Assembly: GCF_007988825.1 (NCBI RefSeq)
Contig: NZ_BJUW01000010.1
Span: 1-64,000, forward strand
Direction of reading: 5' to 3'
Length of the DNA stretch: 64,000 bases
Source of the DNA: Microbacterium aerolatum
Lineage (GTDB): Bacteria; Actinomycetota; Actinomycetes; Actinomycetales; Microbacteriaceae
Numbering within the stretch: position 1 is the stretch's first letter; each line of letters begins with the position of its first letter. Positions 1 through 7,939 of the stretch are shown here, in pieces. The position numbers and the translations under genes are program-made. Under the pieces are notes generated by a model. It did not search any database, was not told where the DNA came from, and saw nothing but the letters and a program-made list of their open reading frames with translations.

Positions 1-1
1 C

Positions 2-2488
2 GGTCTCGACGCGACGATCCTGGATGCGACGCGCCACCTCACCCGCCTCGCCTCGCTTCCGACGCCGCCGTCCACGACCGCGCGGCTGAGCTTCGACACG
101 CTGCGAAGGCTCTCGACTGGGCGCAGCGAGGCCGCCGCGGCGCTGGTGCAGGCCGCACGCCTCGGAGAGTTCCGCTTCGGACCGAACGACTCGCCCTGGT
201 ACGGAGTGAACTTCCGCAGCACGCAGGATGCCCGTTCCGCTCACGACCTCGCAGGCAGACTGCACTCGACGAGCGTCCCCGCACTCCTCGAACGCGGGTA
301 CGCCTTGATCTCGCAGACGCGGATGCGTCCGTTCGCCACGATCGACGAGCTCGGCGAGTACCTCCGCCTGCTCGAGGGCATCCGCGATTCCCTCGACCGG
401 TTCAGCCCCACCGTGTTCGAGCGTCCCCTGGGCGAACTGATCCAGGCGCACGGCTCCCGTCGGGACTCGCCGGCGATGTCCAGTGCGAATCGCCGCAGGC
501 TGCGCAGGCTCGCCAAGGAGTACGTCCGCCCCGGCGTGCACATCTCCGAGATGCACGAGGCCCTGCTGCGCATCCAGCAGCAGCGCACGCAGTGGCAGCG
601 GTTCGTCGACGCCGGCGTCGCGCCCGAGATCCCGCTCGGCATCGGCGAGGTCTACGCCTCATGGCAGCGGGTGACCGCCGAGCTGGCCGAACTCGACGCC
701 GCTCTCGGCCGGCGCGAGCCCCTCGCGAACCTGCCGGTGGAGCGTCTCGTGCGCACCCTCGCCGGTCTCGCCGCCAAATCCGACGTGTTCGACAACCTCG
801 TCGAGCGCGCGACGATCCGCGACAAGCTCGCGACCCTCGGCCTGGAGCCGTTGCTGGCAGAGCTCTCGGTCCGCCACGTCGCCGAGGACCAGGTCGCAGA
901 AGAACTCGAGTTCGCCTGGTGGCAGTCGCTGCTGGAGCGGGCCCTGCAGGACAACCGTGCGCTGCTCGGCGCGAACACCGCCGTCGTCGACCGGCTCGAG
1001 CGCGACTTCCGCCTGGTCGACGAGGCGCATGCGGCGATGGCAGGTCCGCTGCTGGCCTGGCAGCTCGCGAACCAGTGGCGCATCGCGATCGTCGACGAGC
1101 CGACCGAGTCGAAGAACCTCCGTCGCGCGCTGACGCAGGGGACGCCGAGCACCGCCGAGATCGTCTCCGCCGCGCCGATGCTGATGGACGTGCTCGCGCC
1201 CGCGTGGATCTCGTCGCCCTATCTGGTGCCGGAGATCCCGGACTCGGTGGAGTTCGACACCGTGCTGCTGGTGGATGCCGCCGCCATCAACCTCGCCGAG
1301 GCCGCCCCCGCGATCCGCCGCGCGCGGCAGGTGGTCGCCTTCGGCGACCCGGTGACTCAGCGCCCGACCCCGTTCGAGATGGCCGTGGACGCCGGCGACG
1401 ACTGGGACGTAGAGGTGCCGTTCGACGAGACCAGCGTGTTCGAGCGCCTCGCCGAGCTGCTGCCGGTGATGACGCTGACGCGCAGTTACCGCGCCGGGGG
1501 CGAGGACCTCGCCGAGCTCATCAACGACGCCTTCTACGGCGGAGAGATCGTCTCACTGCCGTGGGCCGGCTCATACCTGGGCCGCGGCAGCCTGACCGTC
1601 GACTACGTCGAGGGCGGCGTCGGCGCTCCTGACCCCGTCTCGGGTGCCGTCGAGAGCCCGGACGCCGAGGTCGCTCGGGTCGTCACGCTCGTCGTCGAGC
1701 ATGCCGTGCATCGCCCGTCCGAGTCGCTCATGGTCATCACGGCCAGCGCCCGTCACGCCGAGCGCGTGCGCGCCGCTGTCACGACGGCCTTCGCCGGACG
1801 GTCGGACGTCGCTGACTTCGTCGGCCGCGACACGGCCGAACCCTTCGCCGTGCTCACGCTCGAGGAATCGGTGGCCGAGAGCCGCGACCGCGTGATCTTC
1901 TCGCTCGGCTACGGCCTCACCAAGCACGGCCGCGTGCTCAGCGACTTCGGCGACCTCTCCACCCCGGACGGCGAGCGGCTGCTCACGGTCGGCATGACCA
2001 GGGCGCGCCGGTCGATGGTGCTGGTCTCCTCCATTCGTCCGTCGTCTTTCGACGATGGACGGCTCGCGCACGGCGCATCCACGCTCATGTCGATCCTCGG
2101 CGGCCTCGCGGCGCGGGGGAGGGACTCGCGTCTCGAAGACCTCGCCGATCCGCTGACGCTGGCACTGGCGCGCGAACTGCGCCGCCTGGGGGCTTCTGTC
2201 GACGTCGACTACCGCGGTCTGCTGCCTCTGGTCGCGCAGCACAACGGCAAGGCCGTCGTCATCGAATCCGATCCCGAGACCATGGGGGAGTCGCTGCGCG
2301 AGACGCTGCGACTGCGACCGCACGTCCTGCGGCGGCTGGGCTGGCACTACGTGCGCGTGCACGCCTTCGACCTGTACAGCGACCCGGTGACGGCGGCATC
2401 CCGGATCGCAGCCGTACTGGGAATCTCGGCCGACGCGGTGCGCGCCGAGAACGACACCCAGCCGATCGACTTCTCGGGCGATGTCTGA
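2..2488 (+). CDS. C-terminal part of a large SF1 (UPF1/Dna2-like) helicase-family protein, 5' truncated
   Basis: The reading frame is open from the first bases of the window, so this is the last 828 residues of a longer protein whose start lies upstream. The visible part carries helicase core remnants: an aspartate-containing motif II (VLLVDAAAI, about 1262-1288) followed by a motif III-like VVAFGDPVTQRPTP, then motif IV/V segments around 1470-1920 and a motif VI VGMTRARRSM near 1990. The last 100 or so residues look like the endonuclease-fold tail often fused to such helicases (VVIESD, then RRLGWHYVRVHAF). The family consensus at motif II is DEAS or DEAA; here it reads DAAA, so the catalytic glutamate seems replaced by alanine. 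It probably acts on nucleic acid in the cytoplasm. The specific role is unknown, and the Walker A motif would be upstream of the window. Confidence 0.8.
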   Translation, partial: GLDATILDATRHLTRLASLPTPPSTTARLSFDTLRRLSTGRSEAAAALVQAARLGEFRFGPNDSPWYGVNFRSTQDARSAHDLAGRLHSTSVPALLERGYALISQTRMRPFATIDELGEYLRLLEGIRDSLDRFSPTVFERPLGELIQAHGSRRDSPAMSSANRRRLRRLAKEYVRPGVHISEMHEALLRIQQQRTQWQRFVDAGVAPEIPLGIGEVYASWQRVTAELAELDAALGRREPLANLPVERLVRTLAGLAAKSDVFDNLVERATIRDKLATLGLEPLLAELSVRHVAEDQVAEELEFAWWQSLLERALQDNRALLGANTAVVDRLERDFRLVDEAHAAMAGPLLAWQLANQWRIAIVDEPTESKNLRRALTQGTPSTAEIVSAAPMLMDVLAPAWISSPYLVPEIPDSVEFDTVLLVDAAAINLAEAAPAIRRARQVVAFGDPVTQRPTPFEMAVDAGDDWDVEVPFDETSVFERLAELLPVMTLTRSYRAGGEDLAELINDAFYGGEIVSLPWAGSYLGRGSLTVDYVEGGVGAPDPVSGAVESPDAEVARVVTLVVEHAVHRPSESLMVITASARHAERVRAAVTTAFAGRSDVADFVGRDTAEPFAVLTLEESVAESRDRVIFSLGYGLTKHGRVLSDFGDLSTPDGERLLTVGMTRARRSMVLVSSIRPSSFDDGRLAHGASTLMSILGGLAARGRDSRLEDLADPLTLALARELRRLGASVDVDYRGLLPLVAQHNGKAVVIESDPETMGESLRETLRLRPHVLRRLGWHYVRVHAFDLYSDPVTAASRIAAVLGISADAVRAENDTQPIDFSGDV

Positions 2489-2678
2489 GCCGGAGGGCGA
2501 TGAGCCGCAGCGCCAGCGGGTCGAGAAGGTTCCGGGGCGCCGCCGCGCGCGCCTGACTCCCGCCCCGGGCACCGATCCGTCGCCTGAGGTCGCGCCCAAG
2601 GCCGAGCGCCCTCCACGCACGACGGGGCGCGGCCCGAACGACGACCAGCTGCTGCGCGACGTCCCGCCGCACTACTGA
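2481..2678 (+). CDS. Small hydrophilic protein downstream of the helicase
   Basis: This encodes 65 residues rich in Pro, Arg and Glu, with no membrane segment and the C-terminal sequence LLRDVPPHY. The ATG overlaps the helicase stop by 8 bp, so the two are probably translationally coupled. It is likely intrinsically disordered. I do not recognise a characterised family. The coupling and the coding-like codon bias argue that it is real, but nothing in the sequence gives a function. Confidence 0.65.
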   Translation: MSEPEGDEPQRQRVEKVPGRRRARLTPAPGTDPSPEVAPKAERPPRTTGRGPNDDQLLRDVPPHY

Positions 2679-2696
2679 GGTCTCTCTCAGAAGCTT

Positions 2697-2753
2697 CGAG
2701 AGGGCAGTTCGGCACGGTGCGACGTGCGCGGACCGTGCGCAATTGCCCTCTCG
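2697..2753. repeat. Hairpin element family A, copy 1 (about 22-bp arms, 13-nt loop)
   Basis: The left arm 2697-2718 (CGAGAGGGCAGTTCGGCACG plus GT) pairs imperfectly with the right arm 2732-2753, leaving a 13-nt loop. The same arm sequence recurs at 3792-3850 and 15430-15486, and a diverged relative lies at 9038-9104. There is no T-run after it, so it may be a repetitive extragenic palindrome that also ends transcription. It fills most of the 154-bp gap between the small gene ending at 2678 and the next gene. Confidence 0.8.
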
Positions 2754-2832
2754 CTCAGAGGGCGTGAGACGGGGCGGGCACGTCTGTGGACAGTTTCTGC
2801 GGAGATGGCCTCGGCTGCTGGATGCTCTGTCC

Positions 2833-3771
2833 ATGACTGCGCGCCGACCCCTGCCGTACTTCCTGGCGAAGGGTGCGTTCGCGACTTCTCGCGCCGGCGA
2901 GCACGGAATCTCTCGGAGCAGAATGCGGGCCGCCGACCTGGAGACGCCGTTCCGCGGCGTGCGCTCGGCTGGGCTCGACCTCGGTGACCTCGTGCAGCGC
3001 TGCCGTGCCGCCGAAGTGTTCATGGATGACGGAGAGGCGTACAGCCACAGCACGGCGCTCCGGCTCTGGGGTGCGCCGCTGCCTGCACAGTTCGGTGCGG
3101 CGGGTGCCGCACTGCACATCGGCACGCCCGGTGCCACCCGCAGGCGGCGCGTCGGTGTCATCGGTCACAGGCTTGCTCCGGGCACGCCGATGCGTCTGAG
3201 TCCTGACGGACTCCGGACCGTTGCGCCCGCGACCGCGTGGTGCCAGTTCGCGTCGCAGCGCGATGATCTCTCGGACGACGAGATGCTCGTGGCGCTGGTC
3301 GCGGTCGCCGACTGCCTCATCACCGGACGTCGCACAAAGGGCATCCGGGGTGATCCGGCGTGCACACCCGAGGAGATGCGCGCCGCCGTGATAGCCCACG
3401 GCTCCGGTCGGGGTGCGCGGATGCTCGCAGCGGCACTCTTACTCATGCGCGTCGGTGTCGACTCGCCGAAGGAGACCGAGTTGCGACTGCTGCTGCACAG
3501 GGCCGGGGTCGCCGAACCCACGATCGGTCATATCATCCCGACCCGTCTCGGACCCCTCACACCCGACCTGGCCTACCCCGCCAAACGTGTGCTGATCGAG
3601 TACGAGGGCGACGCGCATCGAGAGAATCGGCGGCGATGGCGCGGCGACTTCGAACGGGTGCGGGCGTTCCAGCAGGCGGGATGGACGGTGATCCGGGTGA
3701 ACGCCGATGACCTCACTGACGAGGCGCGTCGCAATGCGCTCATCGCGCAGCTGCGGCTGCTGCTCGCCTGA
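2833..3771 (+). CDS. DUF559 / Vsr-like endonuclease-fold protein with AbiEi-like N-terminal region
   Basis: The product has 312 residues if the ATG at 2833 is used; an upstream in-frame ATG at 2743 lies inside the preceding hairpin and is unlikely. The C-terminal 60 residues form a very-short-patch-repair-type nuclease core: DLAYP, then EYEGDAHR (residues 256-263), then D..R...F...GWTVIRV. This places the acidic residues and lysine-equivalent region of the PD-(D/E)XK fold. The first 200 residues resemble the winged-helix plus linker arrangement of actinobacterial proteins often labelled AbiEi-like antitoxin (GEAYSHSTALRLWGAPLP). No partner toxin or methylase gene adjoins it. It is bracketed by two family A hairpins. 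The substrate is unknown. Family membership is fairly sure; nuclease activity is inferred. Confidence 0.8.
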   Translation: MTARRPLPYFLAKGAFATSRAGEHGISRSRMRAADLETPFRGVRSAGLDLGDLVQRCRAAEVFMDDGEAYSHSTALRLWGAPLPAQFGAAGAALHIGTPGATRRRRVGVIGHRLAPGTPMRLSPDGLRTVAPATAWCQFASQRDDLSDDEMLVALVAVADCLITGRRTKGIRGDPACTPEEMRAAVIAHGSGRGARMLAAALLLMRVGVDSPKETELRLLLHRAGVAEPTIGHIIPTRLGPLTPDLAYPAKRVLIEYEGDAHRENRRRWRGDFERVRAFQQAGWTVIRVNADDLTDEARRNALIAQLRLLLA

Positions 3772-3791
3772 GCTCGGTGCCCTGGAATGCG

Positions 3792-3850
3792 CCGAGAGGG
3801 CGATTCAGCACGGTGCAGAACGCAACGACCGTGCCGAATCGCCCTCTCGG
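3792..3850. repeat. Hairpin element family A, copy 2, between convergent genes
   Basis: Arms 3792-3814 and 3828-3850 match at all but one of 23 positions, with a 13-nt loop. The core arm is CGAGAGGGCGATTC followed by an (A/G)GCACGGT end. It lies between the convergent stops at 3771 and 3875, so it could act as a bidirectional terminator. The sequence identity to copies 1 and 3 is more than a terminator needs. Confidence 0.85.
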
Positions 3851-3874
3851 TGAGCGATCAGACGAGCGTGGCGA

Positions 3875-4300
3875 TCAGGCGCTTGTGCCGGCATCCTTGC
3901 GCAGAAGATCGCGGATCTCGATGAGCAGTTCCTGCTCGCTGGGCAGGGTCTCCTCCTCGACCGCGGGGTTCTTCGCGGCCTGGTGCTCCTTGTATTTGTT
4001 CATCGGAACGACGAACACGAAGTACACGATGAGAGCGACGGCGATGAAGCTGATGATGGCAGAGATCAGTTCGCCGATCGGGAAGGTGACTTCCTGGCCG
4101 TAGATGCCGGTCATCTGAATGCCGATCTCGCCTGTCGCGCCCGCGTCGAAGAACAGCGAGACGAGCGGGGTGATGATCGCCGAGACGACCGCGTTGACAA
4201 TGGCCGTGAAGGCACCGCCGATGACGACGGCGACCGCGAGGTCGATGACATTGCCCTTGGTGATGAACTCTTTGAAGCCCTGGAACACGGGAACCCCCAT
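3875..4300 (-). CDS. mscL: Large-conductance mechanosensitive channel MscL
   Basis: The 141-residue product has the standard MscL layout. A short amphipathic N-terminus (FKEFITKGNVIDLAVAVVIG) leads into TM1, then a periplasmic loop, TM2 (about residues 78-100, IISFIAVALIVYFVFVVP) and a charged cytoplasmic helix (EQELLIEIRDLL). It forms a homopentameric pore that opens under membrane tension during hypo-osmotic shock. The gene lies just downstream of the fmdB-type gene at 4313 (12-bp gap) and the cyclo-ligase gene, so all three may share a transcript. This gene combination is common in actinobacteria. Confidence 0.97.
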   Translation of the reverse strand: MGVPVFQGFKEFITKGNVIDLAVAVVIGGAFTAIVNAVVSAIITPLVSLFFDAGATGEIGIQMTGIYGQEVTFPIGELISAIISFIAVALIVYFVFVVPMNKYKEHQAAKNPAVEEETLPSEQELLIEIRDLLRKDAGTSA

Positions 4301-4312
4301 CTGTCGATCGCC

Positions 4313-4585
4313 TCAGCTCGAGGCCGGAGTCGCAGCGGGCGCCGGGCTGGCGCTCGTCGACGATTCCGTCTTCGATGATGCCGAGGAACCGCTCTTCGCG
4401 CCACCGCCACTCCGCGAGTCCGTGCGATAGAAGCCGGATCCGTTGAACGTCACCCCGATCGAGCCGTACTGCTTGCGCAGCGATCCGCCGCACTCGGGGC
4501 AGAGGGTGAGGGCGTCGTCGGTGAAGGACTGGACTGCGTCGAAGGCGTGATCGCACGACGTGCAGACATAGGCGTAGGTGGGCAT
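4313..4585 (-). CDS. FmdB-family zinc ribbon protein
   Basis: The 90-residue product starts MPTYAYVCTSCDHAF and carries two Cys-X2-Cys knuckles (CTSC near residue 8 and CPEC near residue 33), the signature of the FmdB/CxxC_CxxC_SSSS putative regulatory protein family. After the ribbon comes a GFYRTDSR stretch and a low-complexity Ser/Ala/Pro tail. Zinc binding is very likely, but the biological role of the family is not settled. It sits in a tight minus-strand series with the cyclo-ligase gene (16-bp gap) and mscL. Confidence 0.9.
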   Translation of the reverse strand: MPTYAYVCTSCDHAFDAVQSFTDDALTLCPECGGSLRKQYGSIGVTFNGSGFYRTDSRSGGGAKSGSSASSKTESSTSASPAPAATPASS

Positions 4586-4601
4586 GTGCTTCTCAGTGTG
4601 T

Positions 4602-5198
4602 TCAGGGTCGCTCGTGCGACAGATGGAGCGTGCGAGTGGGCGTAACGACGCCGGTCACCGGCTGATCGTGGAGCTCTCGCGGGAGGGAGTCGAGTACCTC
4701 GGAATCATAGGTCACGGCGTACACAGGAGGGCAGTTCTCCATGGACCCGATGGTCTTGTCGAAATAGCCCCGGCCCCAGCCGAGTCTGGTGCCCTCGGCA
4801 TCCACTGCGGCCGCGGGGATGATCATGAGGTCGACGTCGTTGACGGCGATCGGGCCGAGCACCTCGCCGGTGGGCTCGGGCAGACCGAACAGCCCCTCTG
4901 CGACGTCGTCGGTGTCGTCGGCGACGGCCCAGTCGAGCAGACCGTCCGCCCGTGTGATCGGCAGCAGTACTCGGATGCCGCGGCGCACAGCGCCGATGAT
5001 GAACTCGCGGGTGTCGGGTTCGGTGGTCGTGGAGAGGAAGCACGAGATCGAGCGGGCGTCGTGAGCGGCGACCAGCTCGTCGAGCTGTGCGGTGATGCCG
5101 GATGCCGCGACCTCGCGCTGCTGCTCCGACAGCAGCTGGCGGCGCTCGCGCAGTTCTGCGCGCAGCGCGCGCTTGGCGTGTTCGACGTCGGGCGACAT
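4602..5198 (-). CDS. 5-formyltetrahydrofolate cyclo-ligase
   Basis: The 198-residue protein converts 5-formyl-THF to 5,10-methenyl-THF using ATP, returning this inhibitory folate to the one-carbon pool. The N-terminal basic helix (KRALRAELRERRQLL) and the C-terminal signature GWGRGYFDKTI (about residues 141-151) are typical of the family. It is divergent from galU, with a 51-bp gap that must hold both promoters. Length and motifs fit the family well. Confidence 0.95.
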   Translation of the reverse strand: MSPDVEHAKRALRAELRERRQLLSEQQREVAASGITAQLDELVAAHDARSISCFLSTTTEPDTREFIIGAVRRGIRVLLPITRADGLLDWAVADDTDDVAEGLFGLPEPTGEVLGPIAVNDVDLMIIPAAAVDAEGTRLGWGRGYFDKTIGSMENCPPVYAVTYDSEVLDSLPRELHDQPVTGVVTPTRTLHLSHERP

Positions 5199-5249
5199 GC
5201 TGCGATTCTACGTGGCGGTCCTGCGGGTGACCCCCAGTAAGCTGGCCGA

Positions 5250-6137
5250 ATGGGAAAGCAGTCAATCAAGGCAGTCATTCCGGCAGCGGGTCTGGGCACT
5301 CGGTTCCTGCCCGCCACGAAGGCGATGCCGAAGGAGATGCTGCCGGTCGTGGACAAGCCCGCGATCCAGTACGTCGTCGAAGAGGCCGCATCGGCTGGCA
5401 TCGACGACATCCTCGTGATCATCGGCCGCAACAAGAACATGATCTCCAACCACTTCGACTCGGTGCCCGAGCTCGAGGTCAAGCTCACCGAGAAGGGCGA
5501 CATGCAGCGCCTGGAGCGGGTCATGAAGTCCAGCGACCTCGCTGACATCCACTACCTCCGCCAGGGCGAGCCGAAGGGCCTCGGCCACGCGGTGCTGCGC
5601 GCCAAGACTCACGTCGGCGACAGCTCGTTCGTCGTCATGCTCGGCGACGACCTCATCGACGACCGTGACGAGCTGATCACGACGATGATGGCCGAGCACG
5701 AGCGCACCGGCGCGACCGTCGTGGCCCTCATGGAGGTCGACCCGTCGCAGATCCACATGTACGGCGCCGCGGCGGTCGAGGCGACCGACCAGGACGGCAT
5801 CGTGCGCGTCACGGGTCTCGTCGAGAAGCCGGCCCAGGAGGACGCTCCCTCGAACCTCGCCATCATCGGCCGCTACGTGCTGCCGCCGGCGGTCTTCCCG
5901 ATCCTCGAGCGCACCGAGCCTGGCAAGGGCGGCGAGATCCAGCTGACGGATGCGCTGCAGGAACTCGCGGCCGACTCCGACGGCCCCGGTGTCGTCGGCG
6001 TGATCTTCCGCGGACGCCGCTACGACACCGGCGACCGCGTCGACTACATCAAGGCGATCGTCCAGCTCGCGACCGATCGCGACGACCTGGGTGCAGACCT
6101 TCGCCCGTGGCTGAAGGAGTTCAGCGCGGGCCTCTGA
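5250..6137 (+). CDS. galU: UTP--glucose-1-phosphate uridylyltransferase
   Basis: The 295-residue enzyme makes UDP-glucose from UTP and glucose-1-phosphate for envelope glycans and glycolipids. The nucleotide-binding signature GLGTRFLPATKAMPKEMLP is near residues 12-30, followed by VDKPAIQYVVEEA. The sugar-nucleotide metal-site motif GDD lies in MLGDDLIDD, and the EKP lysine is in GLVEKPAQED. The C-terminal GGEIQLTDALQ segment is also characteristic. A frameshifted acetyltransferase gene follows 22 bp later on the same strand. Confidence 0.97.
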   Translation: MGKQSIKAVIPAAGLGTRFLPATKAMPKEMLPVVDKPAIQYVVEEAASAGIDDILVIIGRNKNMISNHFDSVPELEVKLTEKGDMQRLERVMKSSDLADIHYLRQGEPKGLGHAVLRAKTHVGDSSFVVMLGDDLIDDRDELITTMMAEHERTGATVVALMEVDPSQIHMYGAAAVEATDQDGIVRVTGLVEKPAQEDAPSNLAIIGRYVLPPAVFPILERTEPGKGGEIQLTDALQELAADSDGPGVVGVIFRGRRYDTGDRVDYIKAIVQLATDRDDLGADLRPWLKEFSAGL

Positions 6138-6159
6138 GCTCGCGGACTGCGGGGATCGC

Positions 6160-6790
6160 ATGGAACTGCTGCAGGGACACAGTCACGGCCCGGTCGAGCT
6201 GAGGCTCATCCGGTCCCGTGACGCGCGCGTCCTGCAGCAGGAGCTGCTGGACAATCGCTCGTGGCTGCAGCGCTGGGAGGCGACGATCCCCGGCGGCGCG
6301 ACGGGCTTCGACATGCGTCTGAGCATCCGCAGGCTCCTGCAGCAGTACCGCGACGGCGGCGGATACCCGTTCGTGATGCTGTACAACGGCGAGATCGCCG
6401 GTCAGCTGAACGTGTGGGGGGGTCGCCCGCGGTTCGCTGTGCTCTGCGACCATCGGCTATTGGGTCAGCGAGCGGTTCGCGGGGCACGGCATCACACCGA
6501 CCGCTGTCGCGCTCGCGACCGACGCCTGCTTCAGCGAGTACGGTCTGCACCGCATGGAGATCTGCATCCGGCCGGAGAACGCGGCGAGCCTGCGGGTCGT
6601 GCAGAAGCTCGGCTTCCGCTACGAGGGGTTCCGGCGCCGTTTCATCCACATCGACGGGGACTGGCGAGACCACTACGCATTCGCGCTGACGCGAGATGAC
6701 GTCCCCGAGGGCGTGCTGTCGCGCTGGCTGAGCGGCAACGCCCCGCAGGATGCGGCCAGCATCCCTCCCTCGGATCGCCTTCCGATCTGA
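6160..6790 (+). pseudogene. RimJ/RimL-type GNAT acetyltransferase interrupted by a +1 frameshift
   Basis: The first 85 codons (ending at GEIAGQLNVWG) read in one frame; the rest, beginning VARGSLCSATIGYWVSERFAG and running to a stop at 6788-6790, is in the next frame. Joined, they make a complete protein of about 209 residues with the GNAT acetyl-CoA loop and the RPENAASLRVVQKLGFRYEG segment. The switch falls in a run of seven G at 6416-6422, where six would restore the frame. This may be a real frameshift, a phase-variable tract or a sequencing error. The family acetylates protein N-termini or small molecules. It probably lies in the galU transcript. Confidence 0.85.
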
Positions 6791-6864
6791 ATTTCCCGCG
6801 TGTCGGATCCGACACGCGTCGGAACTGAGGGGCGCAGACCGCGCTGTCGCATACCGTTGAGGCT

Positions 6865-7737
6865 ATGAATGGGCCGGTGCTGAGTGGGGGCGTCATCGTC
6901 CTCGTCGCGGTGCTGCTCTGGATGCTGTATCTGCTGCCCTCGTGGCGAGGCAGGTATCAGTACAACGCCTCCGAGCGGAACGCCGTGCGCCTGAACCAGG
7001 CGCTGCGCGTTCTCGCCGAGACCAGTGAGACGCCGGACGAGGTCCGCCTCGAGCTCAACGCCCGCACCGCGCTCGCGCAGCAGAAGCTCGCAAAGCGCCT
7101 CCAGTCCGAGAAGGAGGCGAGCGAGCTCATCCGCCTCCGGGCCGAACTCGCCGCAACACGGGCGGACCCGATGCTGCGCCAGGCGCGCGCGCGCCGCCGC
7201 GTGCGCGTGGTCGCTGCATCCGTCCTGATCCTGGGGCTCTCGATCGCCGGGCTCGGCGTGTGGCAGCTCGTCAGCGGCGGTGCACAGGCGCTGATCTGGA
7301 TCGGCGGGGCTCCGGCGGTCGTCGCTGCGGTCGCGCTGCAGAAGATGGCTTCCGTCGCCCGCCGCAGCCTGAGCCGCCCCGCAGCGGAGGTTCTGCCGGA
7401 GCCGGCGCCGCGCGTTTCGCCGCCGCTGCACGACCAGGGGCGAGCGTCGTGGACCCCGCGCCCGCTGCCGGCGCCCATGGCGCAGGTCAGCGGATCACTC
7501 GCCCACACGGCCCGCGCCGAGATCGAAGCCGCGCAGGAACTGCGCCGTGCCGAGCGTGTCGCCGAGCTTCGCCGGCGTGCGGCGCAGATGGCTCCGCCCG
7601 AGCCCGTCGCGCTTCCCGCCCCGCCCGCTCCCGCTGCTGCGGAGGAGCCTTCGCCGTACTCGCGGATGGGATTCGTGGATGACGCGGAGATCGAGCAGCA
7701 CGTGCGTCAGATGCTGCAGCGCCGTGCCGCGGGTTGA
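6865..7737 (+). CDS. Membrane-anchored protein with central coiled-coil and two further TM helices, function unknown
   Basis: The 290-residue product has an N-terminal TM helix (about residues 6-25, GGVIVLVAVLLWMLYLLPSW). A charged, helix-prone region (residues 35-105) follows. Two more TM helices lie near residues 112-132 and 138-158. A long, Pro/Ala/Arg-rich cytoplasmic tail contains heptad-like ELRRAERVAELRRRAAQM. I do not recognise a characterised family. Similar proteins are found in actinobacteria upstream of tRNA genes, but no role is established. The start is supported by a weak purine-rich region before ATG 6865. Confidence 0.75.
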   Translation: MNGPVLSGGVIVLVAVLLWMLYLLPSWRGRYQYNASERNAVRLNQALRVLAETSETPDEVRLELNARTALAQQKLAKRLQSEKEASELIRLRAELAATRADPMLRQARARRRVRVVAASVLILGLSIAGLGVWQLVSGGAQALIWIGGAPAVVAAVALQKMASVARRSLSRPAAEVLPEPAPRVSPPLHDQGRASWTPRPLPAPMAQVSGSLAHTARAEIEAAQELRRAERVAELRRRAAQMAPPEPVALPAPPAPAAAEEPSPYSRMGFVDDAEIEQHVRQMLQRRAAG

Positions 7738-7791
7738 GCAGCGCCTCGGCGCATCGGGCCTTTCGGGCGTGATAATCTAGCTGAGGTTCAC

Positions 7792-7867
7792 GGGCCTATG
7801 GCGCAGTTGGTAGCGCGCCTCGTTCGCATCGAGGAGGTCAGGGGTTCGAATCCCCTTAGGTCCACCA
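7792..7867 (+). tRNA. tRNA-Ala (anticodon CGC), CCA end encoded
   Basis: The 73-nt body plus encoded CCA folds into a standard cloverleaf. The acceptor stem is GGGCCTA / TAGGTCC. The D-arm contains AGTTGGTAGC. The anticodon stem is CCTCG / CGAGG with loop TTCGCAT, so the anticodon is CGC and reads GCG alanine codons. The T-arm is GGGGTTCGAATCCCC. A GATAAT hexamer at 7771-7776 is placed as a -10 box. Confidence 0.97.
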
Positions 7868-7870
7868 CCA

Positions 7871-7906
7871 GAGGGAAGCCCCGGGCATCTGCCCGGGACT
7901 TCCCTC
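7871..7906 (+). terminator. Hairpin terminator after tRNA-Ala
   Basis: Two 17-nt arms (7871-7887 and 7890-7906) pair with a single G-U-type mismatch around a 2-nt loop. The hairpin starts 3 nt after the encoded CCA and ends with only a weak TCATT tail. Its position suggests termination of the tRNA transcript. Confidence 0.8.
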
Positions 7907-7939
7907 ATTCCAACCGCTCGTCCGGCGTAAGCTCCGAGC

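Noticed and set aside
2833-3771. DUF559, HNH and NYN genes as parts of a defence island
   Set aside because: They are scattered among housekeeping and metabolic genes, with no restriction, toxin or phage-defence partners.
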